DNA of 37,303 bases. Source: Alistipes sp. GTDB taxonomy: Bacteria; Bacteroidota; Bacteroidia; Bacteroidales; Rikenellaceae. How positions within the stretch are numbered: position 1 is the stretch's first letter; the number at the start of each line of letters is the position of its first letter. Both the position numbers and the translations under genes were made by a program. This document shows, one piece after another, positions 25,856-33,690 of the stretch. The stretch spans positions 1-37,303 of the forward strand of contig JAJPZH010000080.1 of the NCBI GenBank assembly GCA_021204515.1, written 5' to 3'. Below the pieces are notes generated by a model that searched no databases, was not told the DNA's origin, and was given only the letters and a program-made list of their open reading frames with translations.

Positions 25856-26220
25856 TCGAGAATCTTTTTAATGCGTATTTTGAGCTCCTGCGGGTTGAAC
25901 GGTTTGACGATGTAGTCTTCCGCACCCTCTTCCAGCAGGCGGATGCGTTCCGAGGTGCTGTCTTCGCTCGAAAGCATCACGACCGGGATCTGCTTGAACA
26001 ATTCGTTGTGTTTCAGATATTCCAGAAATTCGTCGCCGCGCATTTCGGGCATGCGGATATCCGAGATTATCAGGTCCGGCATGTTGCCGCCGTGCAGCCG
26101 TTTGATGGCGTGCAGCGGATTCTGCACGTAATAGCAGGCGTAATCCGCTTGGAGGTATGCATAGAGAATTTTGGCTATCTGTTCCTTATCGTCTACGATC
26201 AGTATTTTTTTCTTATCCAT
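25852..26220 (-). CDS. Stand-alone response-regulator receiver, first gene of the exopolysaccharide operon
   Basis: A 122-residue single-domain receiver with no output domain. It keeps all functional residues: Asp10/Asp11 (LIVDD), the phospho-acceptor Asp54 (IISDIRMPEM), Ser84/Ser85 in the Thr position, and Lys106 (VKPFNP). It overlaps the sugar transferase gene by four bases, so the two proteins are probably made in equal amounts. The shared receiver fold of its neighbour suggests they bind each other, with phosphorylation setting sugar-transferase activity. That is inference; it could also be an intermediate in a phosphorelay with the kinases that flank the operon. Confidence 0.9.
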   Translation of the reverse strand: MDKKKILIVDDKEQIAKILYAYLQADYACYYVQNPLHAIKRLHGGNMPDLIISDIRMPEMRGDEFLEYLKHNELFKQIPVVMLSSEDSTSERIRLLEEGAEDYIVKPFNPQELKIRIKKILD

Positions 26221-26566
26221 GTCAGTTCGTTCGTTACCGTGGGGGCGTTGCAGTTGTGACCGGCTCCGGAGCGTGCCGCAAGAGGTATGTAGGCCGGTTC
26301 CGGAAGATTTGGCCTGAACTTTAACGTAATTGTAGTGAATATTTGCTGTGAGTCACTTTCCCCCGTTGCAAATATCGGAAAAATATTTGTCATTACGAAC
26401 TTTTAAGGTAATTTATAACGCAAAAACGTCCGGATTTTCATGCTCCGGAACTGCGGTGGTATTAATTTTTTCCGGAAATAGTGTGGTGTTAATCAAAAAA
26501 AATGGTAATTTTGTACAATTGTCCGGGCTTTCCGCAGCCGGACGGTTTTGTTAAACCGATGAAGCG
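26221..26566. promoter_or_regulatory. Divergent control region with five TCCGGA palindromes
   Basis: This 346-bp gap separates the exopolysaccharide operon from the divergent receiver-kinase pair. The palindrome TCCGGA occurs at 26265-26270, 26299-26304, 26429-26434, 26444-26449 and 26471-26476, while by composition about 0.1 would be expected. Two near-identical words, GTGGTATTAAT (26456-26466) and GTGGTGTTAAT (26483-26493), lie 27 bp apart just before the rightward -7 element. For the operon the best -7 is GATATTTG (minus strand, 26376-26369) with TTCG 19 bp upstream, one mismatch in each box, giving a leader of about 140 nt. Confidence 0.6.
26506..26513 (+). promoter_or_regulatory. -7 element of the receiver/histidine kinase pair
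   Basis: TAATTTTG matches TAnnTTTG; transcription would start near 26520, about 47 nt before the ATG at 26567. There is no TTTG at -33; the direct repeat GTGGTnTTAAT takes that position, which may mean activator dependence. Confidence 0.5.
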
Positions 26567-26959
26567 ATGGAGTGTAACGAATGCGTAAATTTCGACAGCG
26601 GCCGTCCCCGGTTACTCGTAGCCGAGGATAACCCGAGTAATTTCAAACTGGTGGAGGTGCTGCTGCGGCGTGATTACGAACTGGCGCATGCATGGGACGG
26701 CCGGCAGGCTGTCGATATGTTCGCCGACGTACACCCCGATCTGGTGTTGATGGATATCAACATGCCCGTCATGGACGGTTATGAGGCTCTGCGGCTTATC
26801 CGTGAGACCGATCTCGACATTCCCGTTATCGCACTTACGGCCTATGCTTTCGAAACCGATCGTCAGCGTATGTTTCAGGCCGGATTCAACGAATGCTTGG
26901 CCAAGCCGCTGCGCGCGGACGAGCTTCGCAGCCGTATCGCTTCGCTGCTTTCGCAGTAA
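26567..26959 (+). CDS. Stand-alone response-regulator receiver
   Basis: A 130-residue receiver with an extra N-terminal segment (about 14 residues, two Cys) and no output domain. The acidic pair is Glu20/Asp21 (LLVAEDN), the phospho-acceptor is Asp63 (LVLMDINMPVMDGYEA), the Thr is in IALTAYA and the Lys in CLAKPLR. Its AEDN and MDINMPVMDG sequences are closest to receivers of hybrid kinases rather than transcription factors, so it likely partners with the histidine kinase encoded 12 bp downstream, as a split hybrid. It is divergent from the exopolysaccharide operon. Confidence 0.9.
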   Translation: MECNECVNFDSGRPRLLVAEDNPSNFKLVEVLLRRDYELAHAWDGRQAVDMFADVHPDLVLMDINMPVMDGYEALRLIRETDLDIPVIALTAYAFETDRQRMFQAGFNECLAKPLRADELRSRIASLLSQ

Positions 26960-26971
26960 TAAGAAAAAACT

Positions 26972-29023
26972 ATGACCGCTAATCGTGCGATAAAACACTG
27001 GACGCTGCTGCTCCTGAGTTGCTGTGTCCTGCTTCCCTCGCTGCTTCGGGCCGAAGAGTCCCGCGGGCGGGAGAGCATCCTGATTATTTCGTCCTATAAT
27101 CCCGACACGCGCCGCATGTCGAGTTTCATCACGGAATTTGAACGTCAGGTCGTGGCGTCGGGCGTGCCGTGCGATATTTATATCGAGACGCTCGAATGCA
27201 AGAGCATCAACGACGCGCCCCTCTGGATTTCGCAGACCGACAACCTGATAACCCGTTACGAGTCCAAAGGGCTGCGGGCCGTCGTTCTGCTGGGGCAGGA
27301 GGCGTGGGCGTCGTTCGTCTCGCTGGGCCGGATTCCCAAAGACGTGATGTGCTTCAGCTGCTTCGTCAGCTCGAACGGCATCGTGCTGCCGCCGCCGGCG
27401 GCCGGCGACAGCACCGGCTCTTGGATGCCCCGGTCGATCAACTATATGAATATGGTGGACAGCCTGCACAACGTGGGCGGTCTGCTCAATAAATACGACG
27501 TGCGCCGCAACATCGAACTGATCCGCACGCTCTATCCCGAAGTCGAGAACCTCGCTTTCATCTCGGACAACACCTACGGCGGTATCTCGCTGCAGGCGCT
27601 CGTGCGTGAGGAGATGGAGAATTATCCCGACCTGAATCTGGTGCTGGTGGACAGCCGCGACGGCGACGAGGCTTCGCATGAGGCCTATGCGTCGCTCTCT
27701 CCGCGGTCGGCCGTGATGCTCGGCACATGGCGCGTGGGCAGCGACGGCGAATACCTCATGCAGCGTTCGCTCAACGATCTGATGCAGCTCAATCCCCGGC
27801 TCCCGGTCTTCTCGATCACCCGTACGGGCATCGGCGACGTGGCCGTGGGCGGGTTCGTGCCCAACTATGAGAACGGCGCCAACGTCATCGCCGCCCAGAT
27901 CAAGGAATACTATAAGACCGGCAGTATGGGCGGTGCGCATTTCCGCCTTTCGGACGGCGAATACGTCTTCGATTCGCGCAAACTCAAGGAGCTGAAGATC
28001 GCCGAATACGCCCTGCCGAAGGGCAGCGTCATCGAGGATACGGTCGCCGCCAAACTCTCGAAGTATTCGCACTACATCGAGTTGCTTGTGGGCGGAATCG
28101 TGTCGCTGGTGCTGCTGCTGATCTTCGTGGCCTTCCTGTTCCTGCGTACGCGGCGTCTCAAGCGCACGCTCGAAGAGCGCGAAGGCCAGCTGGTGATCGC
28201 CCGCGAGAAAGCCGAGGAGTCCGATATGCTCAAATCGGCGTTTCTGGCCAATATGAGCCACGAGATACGCACGCCGCTGAACGCCATCGTCGGCTTCTCG
28301 TCGCTCATGCAGGGCGAGGAACTCTCGCAGGAGGAGCGCGCCGAATACTGCGCCATCGTGGTCAACAATTCCGAAATGCTGCTGACGCTGCTGAACGACA
28401 TTCTCGACATTTCGTCGCTCGAATGCGGCAAGATCAAGTTCAACTACTCTTCGGAGGAGATCGTGCAGATTTGTCAGCATATCCTGATGACCACGGCCCA
28501 CACCCGTCAGGAAGGGGTCGAGGGCCGTCTCGAATGCGCCGTCGGCTCGTATATGCTCACCACCGACGTCCACCGCCTGTCGCAGATCCTGATCAACCTG
28601 CTGACCAATGCGGCCAAGTTCACCTCCGAAGGCAGCATCACGCTCGGCGTGGAAATCTGTTCCGAGCAGAACGAGGTCCTCTTCTCGGTGACCGATACCG
28701 GACCCGGCATTCCGCTCGACAAGCAGGAGATGGTCTTCAACCGGTTCGAGAAACTCGACGGCAACAAGAAGAAGGGTACCGGACTGGGACTGGCTATCTG
28801 CCGTCAGATCGCCCTGATCTTCGGCGGCCGCATCTGGGTCGATCCGACCTATACCGGCGGCGCCCGCTTTATCTTCGCCCATCCGATCGGGATCGAACTT
28901 CCTGAGGATCGGGAGCACCGTGAGGGGGGGGGATTTGAGCCTTCGGGACACGCCAAACCCCTCCGAGTAGCCGACGACGGCCGTCTCGTGCGGAACGTCG
29001 GTAGGCTTCGAAAAAGGCCGTAG
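26972..29023 (+). CDS. Membrane histidine kinase with periplasmic ABC-substrate-binding-like sensor
   Basis: A 683-residue kinase. A signal sequence (about 1-27) precedes a periplasmic domain (about 34-345) with ILIISSYNPDTRRM and later LAFISDNTYGG and FVPNYENGAN, the pattern of ABC_sub_bind-like sensors that bind small solutes. A single helix at about 370-392 and a short coiled coil lead to HisKA with His430 (NMSHEIRTPLNA), then the HATPase domain with Asn546 (LLTNAAKFTS), DTGPGI at 575-580 and GTGLGL at 602-607. The ligand is unknown. The last 30 residues, after FIFAHPIGIELP, follow a nine-G run and do not look like family sequence. No receiver or DNA-binding domain; the receiver encoded 12 bp upstream is the obvious partner. 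Confidence 0.9.
   Translation: MTANRAIKHWTLLLLSCCVLLPSLLRAEESRGRESILIISSYNPDTRRMSSFITEFERQVVASGVPCDIYIETLECKSINDAPLWISQTDNLITRYESKGLRAVVLLGQEAWASFVSLGRIPKDVMCFSCFVSSNGIVLPPPAAGDSTGSWMPRSINYMNMVDSLHNVGGLLNKYDVRRNIELIRTLYPEVENLAFISDNTYGGISLQALVREEMENYPDLNLVLVDSRDGDEASHEAYASLSPRSAVMLGTWRVGSDGEYLMQRSLNDLMQLNPRLPVFSITRTGIGDVAVGGFVPNYENGANVIAAQIKEYYKTGSMGGAHFRLSDGEYVFDSRKLKELKIAEYALPKGSVIEDTVAAKLSKYSHYIELLVGGIVSLVLLLIFVAFLFLRTRRLKRTLEEREGQLVIAREKAEESDMLKSAFLANMSHEIRTPLNAIVGFSSLMQGEELSQEERAEYCAIVVNNSEMLLTLLNDILDISSLECGKIKFNYSSEEIVQICQHILMTTAHTRQEGVEGRLECAVGSYMLTTDVHRLSQILINLLTNAAKFTSEGSITLGVEICSEQNEVLFSVTDTGPGIPLDKQEMVFNRFEKLDGNKKKGTGLGLAICRQIALIFGGRIWVDPTYTGGARFIFAHPIGIELPEDREHREGGGFEPSGHAKPLRVADDGRLVRNVGRLRKRP
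28924..28932 (+). repeat. G9 homopolymer near the 3' end of the histidine kinase gene
   Basis: Nine consecutive G encode part of Glu-Gly-Gly-Gly at residues 651-654. Ten G would stop the protein two codons later, eight G would replace the tail with a short one ending near 28970. The ATPase domain ends before the run, so only the tail would change. Confidence 0.9.
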
Positions 29024-29054
29024 CGCTTGTCGCTTCCGCCCGAAATGTAATCTG

Positions 29055-29078
29055 AAAGGACCCGTTACGGGTCCTTTT
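29055..29078 (+). terminator. Rho-independent terminator of the receiver/kinase pair
   Basis: A perfect 10-bp stem, AAAGGACCCG (29055-29064) with CGGGTCCTTT (29068-29077), closes a 3-nt loop TTA and ends in TTTT. It begins 31 bp after the kinase stop. Confidence 0.88.
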
Positions 29079-29177
29079 CCTGTCGCGGGGCTCGCAGCCG
29101 GAGTTTCGGCACGGTCGGAATGTGCCCTGCAGTGCTTCTGCGGAGGGATTTCAGGGGCGTTCTTCGGACCGGACGCT

Positions 29178-29213
29178 GTAGAATAATTCCACAAGGCTGT
29201 GGAATTATTCTAC
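29178..29213. promoter_or_regulatory. Perfect 16-bp inverted repeat, probable operator of the efflux operon
   Basis: GTAGAATAATTCCACA (29178-29193) and TGTGGAATTATTCTAC (29198-29213) are exact inverted copies around the 4-bp spacer AGGC. The repeat ends 1 bp before the first -7 element and so covers the -33 region of both candidate promoters. Length and position fit a dimeric or paired-dimeric repressor of the TetR or MarR kind, as is usual for RND pumps; no such regulator gene is in this window. An RNA hairpin (attenuator) is the alternative. Confidence 0.75.
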
Positions 29214-29214
29214 A

Positions 29215-29232
29215 TAATTTTGCATATCTTTG
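29215..29232 (+). promoter_or_regulatory. Two overlapping -7 elements of the efflux operon
   Basis: TAATTTTG (29215-29222) and TATCTTTG (29225-29232) both match TAnnTTTG, offset by 10 bp. Both would have the palindrome in place of a -33 box. The leader would be about 100-110 nt. Confidence 0.6.
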
Positions 29233-29340
29233 GACCGCATTTGGATAGTATTTTGCTGTTAATAAATGTTTTAAACATACGGGTACATCTTGGCGCAAGG
29301 ATTGGAAGATTGCTTTGTACCCTCATTTTATATACACTCT

Positions 29341-30591
29341 ATGAAATTTGATAAGTTGAAACCCGATTTGCAAAACCTGAATCTGGACGGCGTGAAGAAG
29401 GCGGTTTCGCGTGCGGCCCGCGTCCGTGTGAAACTGAGCCGCAGACAATGGATTGCGCTGATCTGCGCCGTGATCGTCGCGGGCGTAGTGCTTGCGGTGC
29501 TGCTCCGGCCGCGTCCGGCGTCGGTCACGCTTCCGGTCGTGGCCGTCGAACCCGTCATGACGGAAGACGTCAATATTTACGGCGATTACGTGGGCCGCAT
29601 CCGTGCCCAGCAGTTCGTCGAAATCCGTGCCCGCGTCGAGGGCTATCTCGAAAAGATGCTTTTCGCCGAAGGTACCTATATCAAGAAGGGACAGACGCTT
29701 TTCGTGATCGACCCGCTCGTCTACCGGGCGCGTGTCGATAAGGCCAAGGCGCAGCTAAACAAGGCGCGCGCACAGGCCCTCAAAGCCAAGCGCGACCTCG
29801 ACCGTATCCGTCCGCTCTACCAGCAGAGCGCGGCCAGTCAGCTCGAACTGGACAACGCCATCGCTTCGTACGAAAGCGCCGCGGCCGATGTCGTGGTGGG
29901 CGAGGCCGACCTCACGCAGGCCGAAATGACGCTGGGCTATACCAATGTGAAATCGCCTATCGCGGGGTATATCTCCGAGCGCAACGCCGACATCGGAACG
30001 CTCGTGGGGCCGAGCGGCAAATCGCTGCTGGCGACCGTGGTGAAGAGCGACACGGTGCGCGTCGATTTCAGCATGACGGCGCTGGACTACCTGCGCAGCA
30101 AAGCCCGCAACGTCAATCTCGGACACCGCGATACGGCCCGTAAATGGGACCCCTATATCACCGTGACGCTGGCCGACGGCTCCGAATATCCCTACCGGGG
30201 ACTGGTCGATTTCGCCGATCCGCAGGTCGATCCCCAGACGGGTACCTTCTCCGTCCGCGCCGAGATGTCCAATCCCGATCATATCCTGCTGCCGGGCCAG
30301 TTTACCAAGGTGCGGCTGCTGCTCGACGTGCGTGAGGACGCCGTCGTCGTGCCTTCGAAAGCCGTGGTGATCGAGAAGGGCGGCGCCTATATCTTCGTGG
30401 TGCGTCCCGACAGCATCGTCGAGAAGCGTTTCATCGAAACGGGACCCGAAATCGGGCGGAACATCGTCGTCGAGCGGGGACTGGCGTCGGGCGAAGATAT
30501 CGTCGTGGAGGGGTACCATAAACTCCAGCACGGTATGAAAGTCGAACCGGTCGTCGCGCGGCGCGAGGAGGAGACCGAAAATCAGCAGTAA
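29341..30591 (+). CDS. RND efflux membrane-fusion (periplasmic adaptor) protein
   Basis: From the ATG at 29341 the protein is 416 residues. It lacks the lipobox usual in AcrA-like adaptors: a basic cytoplasmic segment of about 36 residues (KFDKLKPDLQ...VKLSRRQW) precedes one membrane helix (about 38-57). Then come the barrel-sandwich/lipoyl halves (VEIRARVEGYLEKM, TLGYTNVKSPIAGYIS), the coiled-coil hairpin (about 118-190, with LDRIRPLYQQSAASQLELDNA), and the beta-barrel and membrane-proximal domains (LLPGQFTKVRLLL). It joins the pump to the outer-membrane channel. First gene of the operon, 3 bp before the pump gene. Confidence 0.9.
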   Translation: MKFDKLKPDLQNLNLDGVKKAVSRAARVRVKLSRRQWIALICAVIVAGVVLAVLLRPRPASVTLPVVAVEPVMTEDVNIYGDYVGRIRAQQFVEIRARVEGYLEKMLFAEGTYIKKGQTLFVIDPLVYRARVDKAKAQLNKARAQALKAKRDLDRIRPLYQQSAASQLELDNAIASYESAAADVVVGEADLTQAEMTLGYTNVKSPIAGYISERNADIGTLVGPSGKSLLATVVKSDTVRVDFSMTALDYLRSKARNVNLGHRDTARKWDPYITVTLADGSEYPYRGLVDFADPQVDPQTGTFSVRAEMSNPDHILLPGQFTKVRLLLDVREDAVVVPSKAVVIEKGGAYIFVVRPDSIVEKRFIETGPEIGRNIVVERGLASGEDIVVEGYHKLQHGMKVEPVVARREEETENQQ

Positions 30592-30594
30592 CCT

Positions 30595-33500
30595 ATGAAA
30601 GCGGACTTTTTTATCGACAGGCCCGTCTTTTCGACGGTGCTGTCCATCATCATCGTGATCGTCGGCGGCATCGGCTTGGCCCTGCTGCCCGTCGATCAGT
30701 ACCCCCAGATCGTGCCGCCCGTGGTCCGCATCTCGGCCTCCTATCCGGGCGCCGACGCGCAGACCGTGACGCAGGCCGTGGCCACGCCCATCGAGCAGGA
30801 GCTGAACGGTACGCCCGGCATGATTTACATGGAATCTTCCAGCTCCAATTCGGGCGGTTTTTCCGCCACGGTGACCTTCGACATATCGACCGATCCCGAT
30901 CTGGCGGCCGTGGACATCCAGAACCGCCTGAAGAAGGCCGAGGCGCGTCTTCCGGCCGAGGTCGTGCAGAACGGCATCTCGGTCGAGAAGCAGGCTTCCA
31001 GCAAGCTGATGACCATTACGCTGCTGTCGTCCGACCCCAAATTCGACGAAATCTACCTGAGCAACTACGCTACGCTCAACGTGCTGGACATGCTCCGCCG
31101 CGTGCCCGGCGTGGGCAGCGTCTCGAACGTCGGCAGCCGCTATTACGCCATGCAGATATGGGTCATGCCCGACAAGCTGGCCGACCTCGGCCTGACGGTC
31201 AAGGACCTGCAGGCCGCGCTCAAAGACCAGAACCGCGAATCGGCGGCCGGTGTGCTGGGACAGGCTTCCATGAACGGCATCGACGTGACGATTCCGATTA
31301 CGGCGCAGGGTCGTCTGTCGTCGGTCAGCGAATTCGAGGATATCGTCGTGCGGGCCAATCCCGACGGCTCGATCATCCGCCTGAAGGATGTGGCGCGCAT
31401 TTCGCTCGAAGCTTCGTCCTACAGCACCGAGAGCGGTATCAACGGCGGAAACGCCGCCGTCCTGAATATCAACATGCTCCCCGGCGCCAACGCCATGGAG
31501 GTCGCCGCTTCGGTCAAAAAGGTCATGGAGGAGATCCGCGCGAATTTCCCCGAGGGAATCAGCTACGAGATTCCGTTCGACATGACCACCTATATTTCGG
31601 AGTCGATCCACCACGTCTACCAGACGCTTTTCGAAGCGCTGCTGCTGGTGATCCTCGTGGTCTTCCTCTCGCTGCAGAGCTGGCGCGCGACGCTCATCCC
31701 GATCGTGGCCGTACCGATCTCGCTGATCGGCACTTTCGGCGTGATGATGATCTTCGGTTTCTCGCTCAATATGCTGACGCTGCTGGGACTGATCCTCGCC
31801 ATCGGTATCGTGGTGGACGACGCTATCGTGGTGGTCGAGAACGTGGACCGCATCATGAACGAAGAGCACCTTTCGCCGTACGAAGCCACCAAGAAGGCGA
31901 TGGGCAGCCTGAGCGGCGCGCTGATTGCCATGTCGCTCGTGCTGTGCGCCGTGTTCGTGCCGGTGAGCTTCCTTTCGGGCATCACGGGCCAGCTCTACCG
32001 CCAGTTCACCATTACGATCGCCGTGTCGGTGATCATTTCGACGGTCGTGGCGCTGACGCTCAGCCCCGTGATGTGTTCGCTTTTCCTGAAACCCGAAAGC
32101 GGAGAGAAGAAAAACCGGATTTTCCGCCGCATCAACCTCTCTCTGGCGACGGGCAACAAGTTTTACGGACGGATGATTCAGGGGGCGCTGAAGCACTCGC
32201 GGCGCATGTTCGCCGTCTTCGGTATCGTGCTGATCGGCATTTGGCTGATGAACCGGCTGGTGCCCCAGAGCTTCATGCCGCAGGAGGACCAAGGCTATTT
32301 CACCGTGGAGCTGGAGCTGCCCGAGGGGGCGACTATCGAACGTACGCGCGAAGTGACCGACCGGGCTGTCGAATTCCTGATGAACGATCCCGACGTGGAA
32401 TATGTGCTCAACGTGACGGGTTCGAGTCCCCGCGTGGGAACCAATCAGGCGCGCAGCCAGCTGACCGTGATCCTCAAACCGTGGGGCGACCGCGATTCGG
32501 ACGGCCTGAGCGAGGTGATGCAGCGCGTTCGCGACGAAATGTCGCGTTATCCCGAAAGCAAGGTCTACCTTTCGCGTCCGGCCGTGATTCCCGGTCTGGG
32601 CAATTCGGGCGGTTTCGAGATGGTGCTCGAAGCCCGCGGCAATACGACCTACGCCGAGTTGCAGCGTGCGGTCGATACGCTGATGTACTACGCCGAGCAG
32701 CGGCCCGAACTCACGCGGCTCGCCTCGTCGATGCAGGGCGATATTCCGCAGCTCTATTTCGACGTGGACCGCGACAAGGCGCAGCTGCTGGGCGTCTCGA
32801 TGTCGGACATTTTCTCGACGATGAAGGCCTTTACGGGGTCGATCTACGTCAACGACTTCAATATGTTCAACCGCATCTACCGCGTCTATATTCAGGCCGA
32901 GGCTCCCTACCGCGCCCAGCGCGACAACCTGAACCTCTTCTTCGTGCGCGGAGCGGGCGGGGTGATGATCCCCATTACGGCGCTCGGAACGACGCATTAT
33001 ACGACGGGTGCGGGCAACATCAAACGCTTCAACATGTTCAACTCGGCGACCATTTCGGGCGAAGCGGCCCACGGCTACAGTTCGGGACAGGCGATGAGCG
33101 TGCTGGAGAGCGTCGTCCGCAAGCACCTTCCGGCATCGGTCGGCGTCGAGTGGAGCGGACTCTCCTATCAGGAGAAGCACGTGGGCGGACAGACCGGGCT
33201 GGTGCTGGCGCTGGCGTTCCTCTTCGTCTTCCTGTTCCTCGCCGCACAGTACGAAAGCTGGTCGGTCCCCGTGGCCGTCATTCTGTCGCTTCCCGTGGCC
33301 GGCATCGGCGCCTATCTGGGCATCTGGATCTGCGGACTGGAGAACAACATCTATTTCCAGATCGGACTGGTGATGCTCGTGGGACTGGTGGCCAAAAACG
33401 CCATCCTGATCGTGGAGTTCGCCAAGGAGGAGATCGAGAAGGGGCGCGACGCCGTCTCTGCGGCCCTTACCGCGGCGCATCTGCGTTTCCGCCCGATCGT

Positions 33501-33690
33501 GATGACCTCGCTGGCCTTTATCCTCGGCCTGCTGCCGCTGGTCTTCGCGTCGGGACCGGGTTCGGCCAGCCGTCAGGGCATCGGCACGGGTGTCTTCTTC
33601 GGCATGCTGGTCGCCATCACCGTCGGCATTGTCTTCGTGCCCTTCTTCTTCGTGTGGATTTATAAGATCAAAGCTAAACTGAAACGATGA
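30595..33690 (+). CDS. RND multidrug efflux pump, AcrB/HAE1 family
   Basis: A full-length 1031-residue inner-membrane proton antiporter with twelve helices and two large periplasmic loops. It starts with FFIDRPVFSTVLSIIIVIVGGIGLALLPVDQYP, typical of HAE1 pumps. The proton-relay residues are intact: Asp408-Asp409 in helix 4 (GIVVDDAIVVVENV), Lys934 in helix 10 (LVAKNAILIVEF), with the helix 11 Arg in RFRPIVMTS. It expels drugs, dyes or bile-salt-like amphiphiles to the outside with the adaptor and channel encoded beside it; substrate range is not predictable. Stop and next start overlap as ATGA at 33687-33690. Confidence 0.95.
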   Translation: MKADFFIDRPVFSTVLSIIIVIVGGIGLALLPVDQYPQIVPPVVRISASYPGADAQTVTQAVATPIEQELNGTPGMIYMESSSSNSGGFSATVTFDISTDPDLAAVDIQNRLKKAEARLPAEVVQNGISVEKQASSKLMTITLLSSDPKFDEIYLSNYATLNVLDMLRRVPGVGSVSNVGSRYYAMQIWVMPDKLADLGLTVKDLQAALKDQNRESAAGVLGQASMNGIDVTIPITAQGRLSSVSEFEDIVVRANPDGSIIRLKDVARISLEASSYSTESGINGGNAAVLNINMLPGANAMEVAASVKKVMEEIRANFPEGISYEIPFDMTTYISESIHHVYQTLFEALLLVILVVFLSLQSWRATLIPIVAVPISLIGTFGVMMIFGFSLNMLTLLGLILAIGIVVDDAIVVVENVDRIMNEEHLSPYEATKKAMGSLSGALIAMSLVLCAVFVPVSFLSGITGQLYRQFTITIAVSVIISTVVALTLSPVMCSLFLKPESGEKKNRIFRRINLSLATGNKFYGRMIQGALKHSRRMFAVFGIVLIGIWLMNRLVPQSFMPQEDQGYFTVELELPEGATIERTREVTDRAVEFLMNDPDVEYVLNVTGSSPRVGTNQARSQLTVILKPWGDRDSDGLSEVMQRVRDEMSRYPESKVYLSRPAVIPGLGNSGGFEMVLEARGNTTYAELQRAVDTLMYYAEQRPELTRLASSMQGDIPQLYFDVDRDKAQLLGVSMSDIFSTMKAFTGSIYVNDFNMFNRIYRVYIQAEAPYRAQRDNLNLFFVRGAGGVMIPITALGTTHYTTGAGNIKRFNMFNSATISGEAAHGYSSGQAMSVLESVVRKHLPASVGVEWSGLSYQEKHVGGQTGLVLALAFLFVFLFLAAQYESWSVPVAVILSLPVAGIGAYLGIWICGLENNIYFQIGLVMLVGLVAKNAILIVEFAKEEIEKGRDAVSAALTAAHLRFRPIVMTSLAFILGLLPLVFASGPGSASRQGIGTGVFFGMLVAITVGIVFVPFFFVWIYKIKAKLKR

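Larger units (their letters stand above)
11380..26220 (-). other. Exopolysaccharide biosynthesis operon (13 genes including the leading receiver)
   Basis: All genes from the receiver at 26220 to the GT2 ending at 11380 run leftward. Stop and start overlap by 4 bp at 25852-25855, 20132-20135, 19242-19245, 18043-18046 and 12549-12552, and by 20 bp at 15143-15162; other gaps are 3-25 bp except 80 bp before the acyltransferase. The set is that of a Wzx/Wzy-type pathway: initiating sugar transferase, flippase, polymerase/ligase, co-polymerase, six glycosyltransferases, one acyltransferase and a TolC-like protein. I see no Wza-type exporter, no UpxY/UpxZ antitermination genes, no recombinase and no nucleotide-sugar genes within it. 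Confidence 0.8.
29024..29340. other. Intergenic region between the kinase and efflux operon
   Basis: No gene is visible in these 317 bp. They hold the kinase terminator (29055-29078), a perfect long inverted repeat (29178-29213), two overlapping -7 elements (29215-29232) and a leader of about 100 nt before the efflux ATG. A TTG at 29290 is in frame with the efflux adaptor but is a poor start. Confidence 0.7.
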
